Below are positions 11,765-22,809 of a stretch of 64,000 bases of DNA, piece by piece; positions within the stretch are counted from its first letter, which is position 1; the number at the start of each line of letters is the position of its first letter. Below the pieces are notes generated by a model. It did no database searches. It was not told where the DNA came from and worked only from the letters and a program-made list of their open reading frames with translations. Made by a program: the position numbers and the translations under genes. Source of the stretch: Calycina herbarum (Eukaryota; Ascomycota; Leotiomycetes; Helotiales; Pezizellaceae); assembly GCA_001414485.1 (NCBI GenBank), contig LLEY01000238.1, positions 1 to 64,000 of the forward strand. Reading direction: 5' to 3'.

Positions 11765-12754
11765 ATGCCACGAACGACATTTACGACGATAACACCCCTC
11801 CCAGCGGGCGTCTCGAGAGAAACGGGTCTCGCAACACTCCATGATCACCTCGAGATGATCGACCTCAACCCCACACATACCTCTCGCGACAAAATCCCAC
11901 CCCCGCCCGAAGCAAGCCCGGAAGAATACCATTGCACTTGGTACGAAATCACCGACAAGATCTCCTACTTCCCCGGCTACTCTGGCAAAGTCTCCTTCAA
12001 AGCATGTTTCCACGACTTGCCCTTCGGAGTTCAAATCCACGTATATGCGCCAATGGGGTTGGACATCAAGGAGAAATGGACATTGGCGGGGAACGAACCT
12101 CATGAGCCTGTACAGCCGGTGGAGTTGGGAATCGGCGCGCCAATATCGGGGCTCTACCTTCGGGAAGACGTCGAGATCAAATGCAACTTTATGGTTACCA
12201 GATTCGTACGGAAACAATTGAAGGACGCATTGGCAACTCTTGTCGCGAGATTACTGGTCAAAACACAATTACAAGAAGCAGCAGACAAGAATCGAAGATT
12301 AACACAAAGCACTCATCAATCCTACTCCGCCCAAAACTCACCACCAAATTCTCCTCCTTTGAATGCGCCTTCGATGCTCCATCCTCCAGCGAGATATAGT
12401 CAAATGAGCCAGGTTAGCCAGCAGAGTCAGTACAGCCATCATCTGAATACACCACCCATTTCTCCGCCTGCTCCCGTTACACCACCTCTATCAGGAACAT
12501 TTCCAAAACATTCCTACGATCCTTCGGCCTACGCGCATGTGCAGCAGAAACAACAACCAGTTCATCCACTTCATCCTCAGGTCGCCTGTCCGCCGCAATG
12601 GTCGCCTCAAACTTCTCAGATGTCGTATAAACATGGACAGCAGCAGTATTATCCGGAGTATGACGATAAGCCAATGCCGGTTTATAATGAGATGGATGCG
12701 AATCAGACGCTGAAACCTCAGCCTCCGGTTGAGTTGCCTGCTTCGATGCATTGA
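11765..12754 (+). CDS. DUF7053 domain protein
   Basis: A single-exon ORF of 329 residues. Residues 1-~165 form a DUF7053-type domain: MPRTTFTTITPLPAGVSRET, LATLHDHLEMIDLNP, FKACFHDLPFGVQIHVYAP, GLDIKEKWTL and LYLREDVEIKCNFMVTRFV. The fold resembles a START/SRPBCC-like cavity protein in general form, but that is inference; no reaction is known to me. Residues ~185-329 are a Pro/Ser/Gln-rich disordered tail with NSPPNSPP- and QQ-rich blocks. The ATG is preferred because the family N-terminus begins at this residue. Confidence 0.85.
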   Translation: MPRTTFTTITPLPAGVSRETGLATLHDHLEMIDLNPTHTSRDKIPPPPEASPEEYHCTWYEITDKISYFPGYSGKVSFKACFHDLPFGVQIHVYAPMGLDIKEKWTLAGNEPHEPVQPVELGIGAPISGLYLREDVEIKCNFMVTRFVRKQLKDALATLVARLLVKTQLQEAADKNRRLTQSTHQSYSAQNSPPNSPPLNAPSMLHPPARYSQMSQVSQQSQYSHHLNTPPISPPAPVTPPLSGTFPKHSYDPSAYAHVQQKQQPVHPLHPQVACPPQWSPQTSQMSYKHGQQQYYPEYDDKPMPVYNEMDANQTLKPQPPVELPASMH

Positions 12755-13932
12755 AATCATTGTGTCGCACAGTTTTATGTTTGGTAATTATGGTTATGGT
12801 TACGAATAATATTTGGACGGGGAAGAGACATCTCCACACATTTGGAGCAGAGGAATGGGGATTTGATTTCGCATGGCGTCCCGGATTTAAGGAGTTTTCT
12901 ATGATACCTGCGATTTATTCGTTCTAAAGAGGAGAGATGGAGCAATTTCCAGAAGGGGTTGAAACTTTAAGAAGGCCTGGTGGTTGGCACTGGTGTTGAT
13001 AATTATATATGATCACCTACTTCATTCATATCTTCTTTCAAACGTTGCATCATCTTTTTTTAAATCTCTACTTTCTTTTACCCTCATCTTGGAAGTCTAA
13101 GTATCTTGCTCTCCACTTTCCTCGATTTTCATATCGGCAATCACTATTTCACAAGCTCGACACCGCCAGATTGTCTTGCGTTCCATTGCCGGGTATTCCG
13201 TCTTACACGACATACCCGGGTGTCACTGTCACCACTTTAAATCAGCACGCTGACTGGCTTCACATACGAGGGCAAATCTGCAATTTATTCTTCAATTGCT
13301 TTTGTTCTGGAATTCTATGGAAACCTGACGCCGCCGGAAAATATCAGTCCCGTGGGGCTGTGATGAGGCTTTTGGTTGAGAGTTTACTGCAGTAAATAGT
13401 GGTGAGCCACCCCACGAAACACTACAGTCATGAGTAAAGCTAGGTAGAAAAATCGTAAAAACAAAAGAAAATTACCAGCAGATGCGGAGGGTACTAATCA
13501 ACTATCACCTCGGCCGTAGAAAGTTTTTCACTAGCCTACGTTGAGTTACAAGTGTTGCGAGCTTGGGGAGGCTTAATTACTGCTACTTTTTCTGTCCACC
13601 GGGAAGGCATGAGGTTGAGATCAAACCCTAACCCTAAATCTTTTAAAAGACTTCTTGATACTGCCTAAGAATAGTTTTAAAACTTATCAAATGTTTTTCT
13701 AATAAATTTGGAAATGAGCTGCGACCCCTTGTCTCGTCACATGTATGGAGATGCCCCACCAATGAATGACCCCGCCAACTCGCGACAGCGGGCAGATCTC
13801 AGCGACACATTGAAACTTTGCAACGCGTCTGCCGTCGCAAGAACTCTTCTTTTTTTTGTAATTATTCTGCTCATAAGTTACATCTAGAAATATTTTCCTG
13901 ATTTCAATTACCACAATCCAAACAGCATCAAA
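12755..13932. other. Intergenic, no convincing gene
   Basis: The 3' region of the DUF7053 gene, then mixed sequence. A frame at 13009-13395 (+) opens without family resemblance. Two CCCTAA telomere-type units lie at 13626-13637. A T-rich run at 13846-13857 precedes the ARMT1-like start. Confidence 0.4.
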
Positions 13933-15649
13933 ATGGAGCACGATACTACAACCCGTAAGTTTTCCTCTGGCAAAAACAGTGGTGGGGTAAACGAGGTGAA
14001 TTCTAATCTTCTACAGCCCAGTCTTTGACTTCGGATAAAACCTCCTTCGCATATATCTCTGCGAGAGATCGATGGCCTGTTATATTGGTAGGAAATCCTT
14101 CGGAACATTCTTCAGGAAAGGGAAGAGGCTGATTGAGGCAGACGGGCGCAATCGACGATGTGCATAGAGCGGTTTCCGAAACAACAGACGAAGTCAAGAG
14201 AGACGAGGGGAAGAGAATAATCGAGGAACTGGCGAAGCTGAAATACGAATTGCAACATGATCGCAAGTTGACGTATGGCTCCCTCGTCTTTTTGGATTGC
14301 GGACATAGCTGATGAGTGCAGGCCTCTGCGGGATGATGGAAAACCCGATATTGAGGGGTATAACAAGGAGCTCGAAAGTCGGGGAACACCATCGTGGTTT
14401 AATATTCCATGGCTTTATGCGGAATGTTATCTTTACCGGTACGAATTTCCCCGCTCCAGAGAAAAAAATACGAAAGACAAGAGAAGCCAAAAGCTAAGCA
14501 ACAAAAGTTAGACGTGTAGCAACATCATTCTCCCTCTCCACCCACTGGAAGAACTACGATATCTTCGCCCGCCAAAAACTCTCCACCTTCCGCTCTTCTC
14601 GTCCGGCGGTCCTCGAACTCTCAGCACGCTATCATACCCTCCTCCAACAAATGTCCGATAAAACCAACAAAACAGAGCAGGATATGGACAAGGCAGAGAA
14701 GATCCTGTTCATGGAAATGTGCGAAATCTGTCTTTGGGGAAACGCAACTGACCTCTCCCTCCTCACATCCCTAACCTACGAAGACATACAAAAACTGCAA
14801 GGTTCCGAAGCTAGGAAAGCTTCAGAGGCAAATATCATAGTCAATGATTTGGAACTCGCATATGATGTTTTGAAAAAGGCGAAGAGGGAGGGGAAGAAGA
14901 ATAGACAAGTGGATATCGTTCTCGATAACGCGGGGTTCGAACTTTATGTTGATCTCATCCTTGCTGGCTTCCTTCTATCTGCTGGACTTGCGACGAATGT
15001 AATTTTACATCCCAAGTCCATCCCTTGGTTTGTCTCGGATGTTTTGCCGGGGGATTTCGCGGCGTTGCTGAATGCGCTTGCGAATCCGCAGCCTTTCTAT
15101 AGTACGCCTTCGGATGAGGAGGTTAATAAGGGGGTTACTCCTGTTCCGTTGACTGAGGTGGAGGTTGGGGAGCTGGCTTTCTTGTTCCAGAATTGGAGTG
15201 GGTTCCATGCTGAGGGACAGTTGACTTTACGTTCTAATGGATTCTGGACTGAGGGAGGGAGTTTCTGGCGTTTACCTAGTTCGGATAAGAGACTTTATGA
15301 GGATTTGAAGGAGAGTGAGTTGGTGATTTTTAAGGGGGATTTGAATTATCGGAAGTTGACTTGTGATGTAAGTCCACTCCCCCTCTCCTCCCTCAAATCT
15401 TTTCGCTAATAAAAATAGGCTGTCTGGGATCCAACAACTCCCTTCACAAAAGCCATTGGGCCTCTGGGTCCCGGATCAGGAGTCAACGTTTTGGCACTGA
15501 GAACTTGTAAGGCGGATGTTGTTGTGGGGTTGCAGGAGGGACAGGATGAGAAATTGAAGGCCTTAGAGGGTGGTGGAGGGGAGACTGGACAGAGGAAGTG
15601 GGCTTGGAGTGGGAAGTGGGCTGTGGTTAGTTTCTCAGGTGGGAAATGA
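13933..15649 (+). CDS. ARMT1/DUF89-family damage-control phosphatase
   Basis: Six exons: 13933-13954, 14017-14087, 14142-14272, 14322-14438, 14512-15367 and 15419-15649; all phases fit, giving 475 residues. DUF89/ARMT1 enzymes are metal-dependent phosphatases acting on damaged or reactive sugar phosphates such as fructose-1-phosphate. Visible signatures are TSFAYISARDRWPVIL and AIDDVHR at the N-terminus, GTPSWFNIPWLYAECYLYRR, the metal-binding hallmark LDNAGFELYVDLILAGFLL, HPKSIPWFVSD, and FKGDLNYRKL with a C-terminal TCKADVVVGL. The Asp/Asn pair of DNAGFEL and the Asp of KGDLNYR are present, so it should be active. The usual homologue in yeast is YMR027W. Cytosolic; no targeting sequence is seen. 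Confidence 0.9.
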
Positions 15650-15925
15650 GTTGGTTGATTGAGAGGTGCGGAGATGAGAGAATTTTGTGACATGTTAGAT
15701 GGCAGAGAAAGATGATAGAGCAAAATAGATTTGAACCTGAAATTTCGAGATCTTGAAGCTTGGAGCTCTCCAGTAAATCCATCACCAGAAACCAAGATTT
15801 CCTCGCATGAAGCATTTGAGGCATCAAATAAACTAGGAACAGAGAGTTTCAATCGGCTTATCATATTCGAAATTTCGCGAAATGCCAGTCGCCAGAAGAC
15901 ATCTGCTAAGACTAAGGTTTTCTAG

Positions 15926-16570
15926 TCAGTCTGATTTCCCCCCTCCCCCTAGCTTTTCAAGAATTTTGTCTCCTATTTCTTTTTTCCTCGTTAGGTCCCA
16001 AAAAGCTTCATCCCCGATTTCCTCTATAGAAACTGGCTTTTGATTAGCCCTAGCCTTCATCAGCAATCTTGCAAATTCTACAAACTGTTTCTTTGTAGCT
16101 ATTTGGAGTGAAGTTTCGTTAAAGTCAGTTATGGCGTCAACTTCTACCCCATGGTTCAATAGGACGGTGACAATTTCAATACAATTATACCGCGTTGCTA
16201 GCGTCAATTCAGTATACCCCTCATCATCTCTTCCATCACAGCGAGTCCCCTTGTGAAGCAACAATTTGATGATAGTGTGCTGGCCTTGCATACAAGCTTC
16301 CATCAGTGGATGGGATCGGGTTCCAGGATCCGTCTCGGTGTTGGCACCCCTTTCAAGTAACAGGTTGCAGACTTCGTAAAAACCAAGTACACACGTCCAT
16401 GCCAGTGGGGTTCGTGGCGCTTTTGGCCCCGTACCCTCTCCTTCGATGTTGGCACCGTCGTCGAGGAGAAGTCTGGCGGTTTGCGGACATTCCACGCGGA
16501 CCTTTGAGTAGCCACTCAGGGAGCGTACTATATCTACGCCTGCCCAGCCCTGTTCCTAAGATCTCGTTTG
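15926..16570 (-). pseudogene. Ankyrin-repeat fragment lacking a start
   Basis: About 200 open codons encode five or so ankyrin repeats: TARLLLDDGANIEGEG, TPLAWTCVLGFYEVCNLLLE, HPLMEACMQGQHTIIKLLLH, and further ones ending LLMKARANQKPVS, then a charged tail ending at 15926. No ATG precedes the first repeat: the frame enters mid-protein (GWAGVDIVRSLSGYSKVRVE), and TAG is met at about 16555. It lies 3' of another ankyrin gene on the same strand. It is either a 5'-truncated duplicate or the last exon of a gene whose join I could not find; the gap (16571-17061) has no coding signal. Confidence 0.55.
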
Positions 16571-17061
16571 ATCGAGAGTATTAAGGGAGCGTAAAAACTA
16601 ACATCCGGATCAACTCTCTACTCGCCAGAGGTTTATCCAAAACAAACTTCTTGTATAGCCTCGCATATGCAAAATAAATTGGGTAGGTATAGTATTACTA
16701 TATTCCCCGTCGGATACGAGGTTACAATACTACAGATGGGTGATAAAAAATAGACTTGCACTTTATTTTGCCATGTACCTGGACAGGGGTGTAAATTGTT
16801 TTGACCTGATTGTGAAATAGCATACATTTTGTCTCATGGTTTCTTCGGTAACTGGAGAGAATTCGAACAAAAGGCCTCGAAAACATCTCAGATTTGATAG
16901 TCAGCGGAAGATATCTGCAAGCTGGTTGAATTCTCTGATGAAACCAACATTCTCTGATGAATTTCCCTTCTCTCTAACTTGTCATTTAAGTAACATTTTA
17001 AGCATCTTTTGTGTTTTGTCTCGCTCAGGACGTGAAGCCAACCTTCCGACAACCGATAGAT

Positions 17062-18937
17062 TTACTCCTTTTCGATCTGCTCCAGCCACAGCAAAGCCGA
17101 ATCCCCGTGAGCTTTCTTTGCGTCAACACAGGCCCCTTTGGAAATTAACAAGTTGACAATAGTGTGATGGCCATGTCGGCTAGCCATTTGCAGTGGATTG
17201 AATTCCCCTTTCCTAAAAGTCCCGAACCCAAATGTTTCGATATCAGCACCCCTTTCGAGTAAAAGGCTGACGATCTTGAAAAAGCCACCCTGACTTGCTA
17301 TTGCCAATGAAGTATGTTCCAAAGAGTCTTTGGCTTCAATATTGGCACCTTCTTCGAGTAGAAGACTAGCAATTCTCAAAAGGCCGTTCTTACTTGCCAA
17401 GATAAGTGGAGTCTCTTGCTCATCATTTGTTGTTTCGACATCAGCACCCGCTTTGAGAAGTGACGTGGTAATCTCGTGGTCAGTGTCTCCATCCCATGCC
17501 GCCATGAGGGAACCCACCGTGTACGAGGACCTTGGGCGAGGACTGCGACAAACATACATTAGTGAAGTTTGGCCGTGCTTGTCTTTTGCATCAACCTTTG
17601 CTCCCAGTTCAAGAAGAAAAATGACAGTCTTAGAACGACCTTCCTCAGTTGCGACTATCAAAATGGGTTTCATCTCGTGATTTGTTGCCTCGATATTAGC
17701 ACCATGTTGGAGTAGCAATATTGAAATTTTGCGATAACCATTAGACTACGCCTCCATGAATAAACTATTGTGGGTCCCGCCCCTTCCCCCCTCAACATTA
17801 GCACCCTGCATGAGTAGATGTTCGACCGTGTCGTAATGTCCCCCCCGAGCTGCTAATGCCAATGGGGGATTTCCAAAGGAATTCTTTGACTCGATATCGG
17901 CACCAATCCTTTTATCTAACAGACGCTTTACTTCGATGAGATTTCCAGTCTCAGCTGCCCGTAAAAGGAGCTTGTTCGGTCTGCCAAATACGTTGGTGAG
18001 GGCCCTAGTAACCCTGTTCCTTCTCGACGTCCGCTGTATCGGGGGGGTATGCGACTGGTTCTTTCGTTGTATGCTACCTACTATGGCAGGAGTAGATTGA
18101 GTCAAATATGAGGGGAGAACGTTTGGCTCGGCATCTTGCAGCTGTCCAGTCTCGACTTCAGGAGATTGCTCCTGTAATCCTCCTGACTCAACAAGCTCTT
18201 GCAATGTTTTGATGATATATGATTTATGATCCGCAAACATTGTGGCTGTGATCCCTACATCTTGCAATTCCTTGCAAGTTATTCTCCAATCCGCAGCTTC
18301 ATGTAGAGAGCTGGCTCCGATAGAATAAGTAGAGACCACAGACCGACCCTTCACGCCTCCCCGTGCGAATCTCGTCGATGAACTTATCCAGTCTTTGTTG
18401 TACCAAAAGACTCGTAGTTATGGTGGTACTGATCGAGCTGAGAGTTGCTAAGCTCCTTCCCAAACGGCCCTTTAAATCTTCCATCTTTTCTGTGTTATAT
18501 GGTATTCTGTCCCACGAACGTTGTGTCGACATCATCGGGAGGCCATTATAATGCACAACGAATGCTTCCAAATCGACCAGGCACTTGTTGCATCCCTCAA
18601 GGACGTTTCCAAATCTTATCGCATGTTTCAAATCGAGCTGCTGGCTTTTGGCTGCGTCTTTTGTATCTTCCAACAAGACCCGGAAAGCCCCAATTTCTTC
18701 GATGAATGAGCTGAATGTTTCACGGGAGAGAGTACATGCTCTGAAGACTGCTTTGGCGCGTTTTTCTGTAATTTCTGTGAAGCATCAGAAGTTAGTCATG
18801 AATTGAGAGGCATATGCAAATAGCTAAATAAACATACGGATGTTTGTCGTATAACTATGGCCAATGTGTGCTTGTGCTTGTTCCCCGACAATGATTGCAT
18901 TCCAATGGGATGAGCTTTCTCCGTGGCTGGAAGTCAT
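17062..18937 (-). pseudogene. STAND-like N-terminal plus ankyrin-repeat protein, probably disrupted
   Basis: Exon 1 is 18937-18838 (ATG 18937), then a 63-bp intron (GTATGT...TTCACAG), and exon 2 from 18774. Residues ~1-33 hold GEQAQAHIGHSYTTNI. Next comes a helical fungal STAND-type (PigL_N-like) region (FSSFIEEIGAFRVLLED, LEGCNKCLVDLEAFVVHYNG, MEDLKGRLGRSLATLSS), ELQDVGITATMFADHKSYI, a disordered linker, then ankyrin repeats (PLALAARGGHYDTVEHLLMQ onward) to LLWLEQIEKE. Two breaks: a +1 frame change near 18340 just after GRREGSV, possibly a missed intron, and an in-frame TAG at 17746-17748 inside a repeat. It probably belongs to the fungal NLR-like immune/allorecognition class. It is divergent from the HET-s-like gene with 310 bp between the starts. 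Confidence 0.65.
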
Positions 18938-19247
18938 GTCTTCGGTATCGCGAAACCAAAAGACCGTAAGTTGAGTAGAATCATTTAGAAATAGCTGGAG
19001 ATGTTTGCCATACGGTAGAATGAAGATGGAGCCCGATAGGAGACACTTTGTGTGAAGACCAGACGTTCAGAATCGAAGCTGAAAAGTAAGGCTGCGGTCA
19101 ATCCCAGCACTGTGCATGATTGAGGCTTGCACCGTGGAGGCTCAGAAGTCAAATGACAGCCTGAATTTGTTTTAGAGACAGCCTCGCTGTATCCTTCCGT
19201 CTTGAATATTTTCAACAAACTATACTTTATTTAGTCGAGTCAACACG
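18938..19247. promoter_or_regulatory. Shared divergent promoter of the ankyrin and HET-s-like genes
   Basis: A 310-bp gap between two outward-facing starts. Its size suggests shared regulation. I see no specific binding site; an open minus frame at 18985-19218 has no family resemblance. Confidence 0.4.
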
Positions 19248-20142
19248 ATAGCCGAAGTGTTTGGAGTCGTGGCAGGGACGGCAGGACTTGTCGGCGCCTT
19301 CAACGCATGCGTCAATTGTTTCGAGTTCATCCAGCTTGGCCGCCATTTTGAGAAAGACTTTGGAGCGTGTCAATTGAAATTGGACGTTGTCGGCTTACGG
19401 CTCTCACGATGGGGTCTTGCTGTTGGTCTTGGGGAAAATCCGAACCCAAATGGCGCACCAGTCCAGCCCAAGGTTCTCGCAACACAACAAGAACTCAATA
19501 AATTATCAAAGGTCCTCACGAGCTTATACGAGGACCTCGATGATACAAGAGAAAAATCGGACAAGTTCAAAACGAGCGCCGAAGGGATCTTAGAACTTTG
19601 CGACCCCGGGACAGACCTCTAGAACGGCTTCCGCCTTCTTCACGACGCGACAACAAGCATCGTGGCACGCAGGAAGGACAGGAAGAAGGAGGAAAACAAA
19701 GTAGGAATCTGGAACAAATGGGCTTTATATGAAAAGAAAGCTTTCGGCCGTCTCATCGAAGATATCACGGGATACATGAACACCCTCGAGAATGTATTCC
19801 CCGCAGTCAAAAAGGCACTCGCAAAAACTTCGAGGGCGGAGCTATCCGGGATCAACAACAACGACGACCTCAAATTGCTTGCCACTGTTGCTGGAGTCGG
19901 ACAAGATTCTTGTTGGGGCTGTTGAGAGGACACTCGCGGAAAAGGGAGATACTTAGAGGAACTTCGATATTGCGCCTGAAGAATCTAGTCGCGTTCAAAT
20001 TGGGCATGACTTTGGTGCTGGTGCTATACCCGTTTCTGGCAGTGAATTGAGCACCTTCAAGATTGGAGGGAAGGGCTTCACAAAGGTTGGCCACAACTTC
20101 AGTGGTGTCGGCAACATAAGCGGTTCTTCTGTGTCGAGATGA
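19248..20142 (+). pseudogene. HET-s-like gene: HeLo domain plus HRAM amyloid repeats, inactivated
   Basis: The frame from 19248 reads as a HeLo (HET-s/LopB) domain: AEVFGVVAGTAGLVGAFNAC, VNCFEFIQLGRHFEKDFGAC, LKLDVVGLRLSRWG, then helices to about 19905. The C-terminal tail carries two copies of a HET-s-type amyloid motif: SSRVQIGHDFGAGA (19984-20025) and FTKVGHNFSGVGN (20077-20115), separated by a SGSELST linker. In this family HeLo is a membrane-acting helical domain and the tail folds into a templated beta-solenoid. Lesions: the codon where Met is expected is ATA (19248-19250), TAG at 19620-19622, a frame change near 19895-19905, and TAG at 19954-19956. It cannot make a full protein. The ATA and both TAGs fit G-to-A or C-to-T changes. 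Confidence 0.75.
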
Positions 20143-22809
20143 TGAGAGATATTTTTGTGGGGTAGGAAAGAGCTACGGGCTAAGATTGTCCGGTTGCCCG
20201 CGGAGGCATGAATTTCGGTCCGACTTTCGTGATCTTTTGAGAAAAATTATTTCCAAATCTCTATGGAGGTATATATACTTCTTTAGATTGCTAGTACGTG
20301 ACCTGATAAAACTTGAATTTTCTTTTCTCAGTTTAGAGCCCTTCTCTTATTGTTCTAGTCGCTGCGTATTTCCCAATTGTTTTATTTACTTATAAGAACA
20401 ATTAGACCTAATAAAATTTTCAAGTAGATCTAATATACCTAGTCATGAGTCTTAATAGCCAAATATGAATTTACCGAAAGGACATAGCTAGGGAGAGAAT
20501 AGAGGAATCAGACTGGCTGAAAGGTTATTTAGCAAATCGTATTTAAAGTAACACATCAAAACACAAAAAGGAGCTTCTGAAAATCCCATGATCCAACGCC
20601 CACACTGTGTATGCAAGACCCCGCAATAAACATCCCGAGAAATCACGTGATCTCCGGCGAGTCGACATCACTTCATTGTTATTACCCAAATGTTATCCAA
20701 TGGTACCCAATGGTATCCAATGTTACCCCGGGCTCTATTGATAGACATATATGTTGTTTCTATTCGATTTTCCTATTTTCCTAGATTAATCCCTTGCGTT
20801 GCAAGAAAGACTGCTGTCAGTCAAGGTTGAATTTGAGATCTACATCAATACAGGAACTCATATAAAAATCCATTGAAACAATCAAAAGAAGGAACCATTG
20901 TTTAATGAAGAATGTAAGAGCAATATTTCCTATTCCAAGCTTAGTCTATTCAAATAGTTAACCTTGAAAACGACTGTTTTAGACCGAGAACCACCTTGGG
21001 TACAACTTCCAGCTAGCAGGTGAAAGGTTTCAACGTATATTGTGGTATGGCCAGAACCTAGCATTGACATAGGTAATTATGGACTTAGAGAGTGGGGAGC
21101 TCAACAGAAATGAAGCATCAATGGAACCATATCCAGCGCTACTAGCTTGGCTTTGAGTTTATTCCCCAAGTCTCTTGCCACCTTAAGCATTCTCTTCCAC
21201 GAACATCGTTTATCCGCCTCCAAGAGAGTCCCTTTTGTGTTGGGAATCCCTACCCTTCTCCGCAAATCTTATTCTTTATTCGATGTGATTTTGTGGGACG
21301 TGGTTGTGTTCGATTTGTATCGTTTCCTTGCTGATTTGTTTTGGTCATAGTTGGGCTTGGAAAAACAATTGTTTTTCCACCATCGGCCGCATTTGTTTAC
21401 CATCACATCAAGCGACAGGACTTATGACTCGTGCGCAGATGGCAGATAGTCCAGGTGCCCAATCGCAAAGATATTTCGATTGTCTGATTCTATTTCTCCA
21501 AAAGGTTAGCCATATTACGCAGGTGCATGTTGGAAGTCGTGTCTGTGTTTTTGAATGGCGACGTTGCGAGCTCCACTTCGTGCTGGACTCTTGATGATGC
21601 TGTTTCCGGTGGCATAGAGTATTGTACCTGCGATGACACGAATTTCATCGTCTTCCGGGTTTCAAAGGTGTGCGTCTTCCAAGGTGTCGCGATGAAGTTC
21701 GCGTCGGGAACTTCATTCCGCCCCTCTACATCGAGAGCAGGGGAGTGGTTGGCACCTTTCAAGGTCACTCAGGGTCTCCCCTGACATCCAAACAGTACGT
21801 ACTACTTCCAAAATCGCCGGTTTCCCTCAAGAACTGGAAATTATGGATATAAAATCTCTTGAAATCATTTCCTGGATTTTGATGGTCTACCTTTGCAAGC
21901 CAGGCCTGCCAACAAGGGTGTGGGAATCCCGGAGTTTTCGAGCGGTGGTGTGAAGGCTCTATCTGCCGACACTGGAATATCCATCAATCTGGGTACTCGC
22001 AGGCTTACTGGGAAGTTATCATTTCTTTCCAGTCACACTTGCCTCTTAGGGTTGTCAGGCTTTCCATTTTGACGCCCGGCTTTGGTTGCTGGAAGCAAAT
22101 AAACGCCTCCTATTCGCGGCCCAAATTATTCTGCCACCACATTTGGGCGTGTGCATCTGCACAATCCAAAGGTTAACATCAATCTCCGACTTTATTTGCC
22201 ACTCTCTTCAAAGGCACCTGCTTTCGAGAATTATGGTCATCTCTGTATTCAAATATTGAGGGGAAATGACTGGAATAATCACACTTTTGTCATCCCAAAT
22301 ACGGCCTATTTGGCAACGATATACACCACCCCAGTGCCGACACATACAGCCTTCTATGTTCAAATACATATCATGCTTCTGACCGCTATTTCCAGACCTC
22401 CTGGGCGCAATTACGCGGGATCCCACAGAAAACTGGTTTGAGGGGAGAAAAATCACAACTCAAGCCAAGAAGTTGTATACAGCGACAATTGAATGTGCTG
22501 GTATTAGTGCTTTTGTCCCTGGTGAGTTACGACCACTCTTTCAGCCATCTATTGTCCTGCCATGATATCAACCCAATGTTTAATCAAACAAAACAGTTAG
22601 TTCTCGTTTACCAGTACCATGCTGTTCATCGACACCCATCTTGTAACCACCCGGATACCCAATAGCAGCAATATGGCGCTACAAGCAGCTACCCGTTGGG
22701 TGGCATGCCGACCACGAGCAGCATGTACAAGCGTCTCAAGAGGACATATGTACCCTTCAGGCTTCGACTCCTCTTCGAACTGTAACACAATTGCATTGTC
22801 GACTGAAGT
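20143..22809. other. Gene-poor stretch, no model supported
   Basis: 20200-21100 is AT-rich without ORFs. 20690-20735 has four close repeats of a TGGTATCCAATGT-like word. 21490-22560 (+) has several adjacent open frames (e.g. LRVVRLSILTPGFGCWKQIN near 22050 and AFENYGHLCIQILRGNDW near 22215) that look partly coding, but no splice pattern joins them and I recognise no domain. Possibly a decayed gene. Confidence 0.4.

Noticed and set aside
11606..12217. 203-residue minus-strand ORF over the DUF7053 gene
   Set aside because: It is the antisense shadow of a recognised domain; no motif of its own.
13009..13395. 128-residue plus ORF between DUF7053 and ARMT1-like genes
   Set aside because: No domain, low-complexity start, no supporting splice or promoter context.
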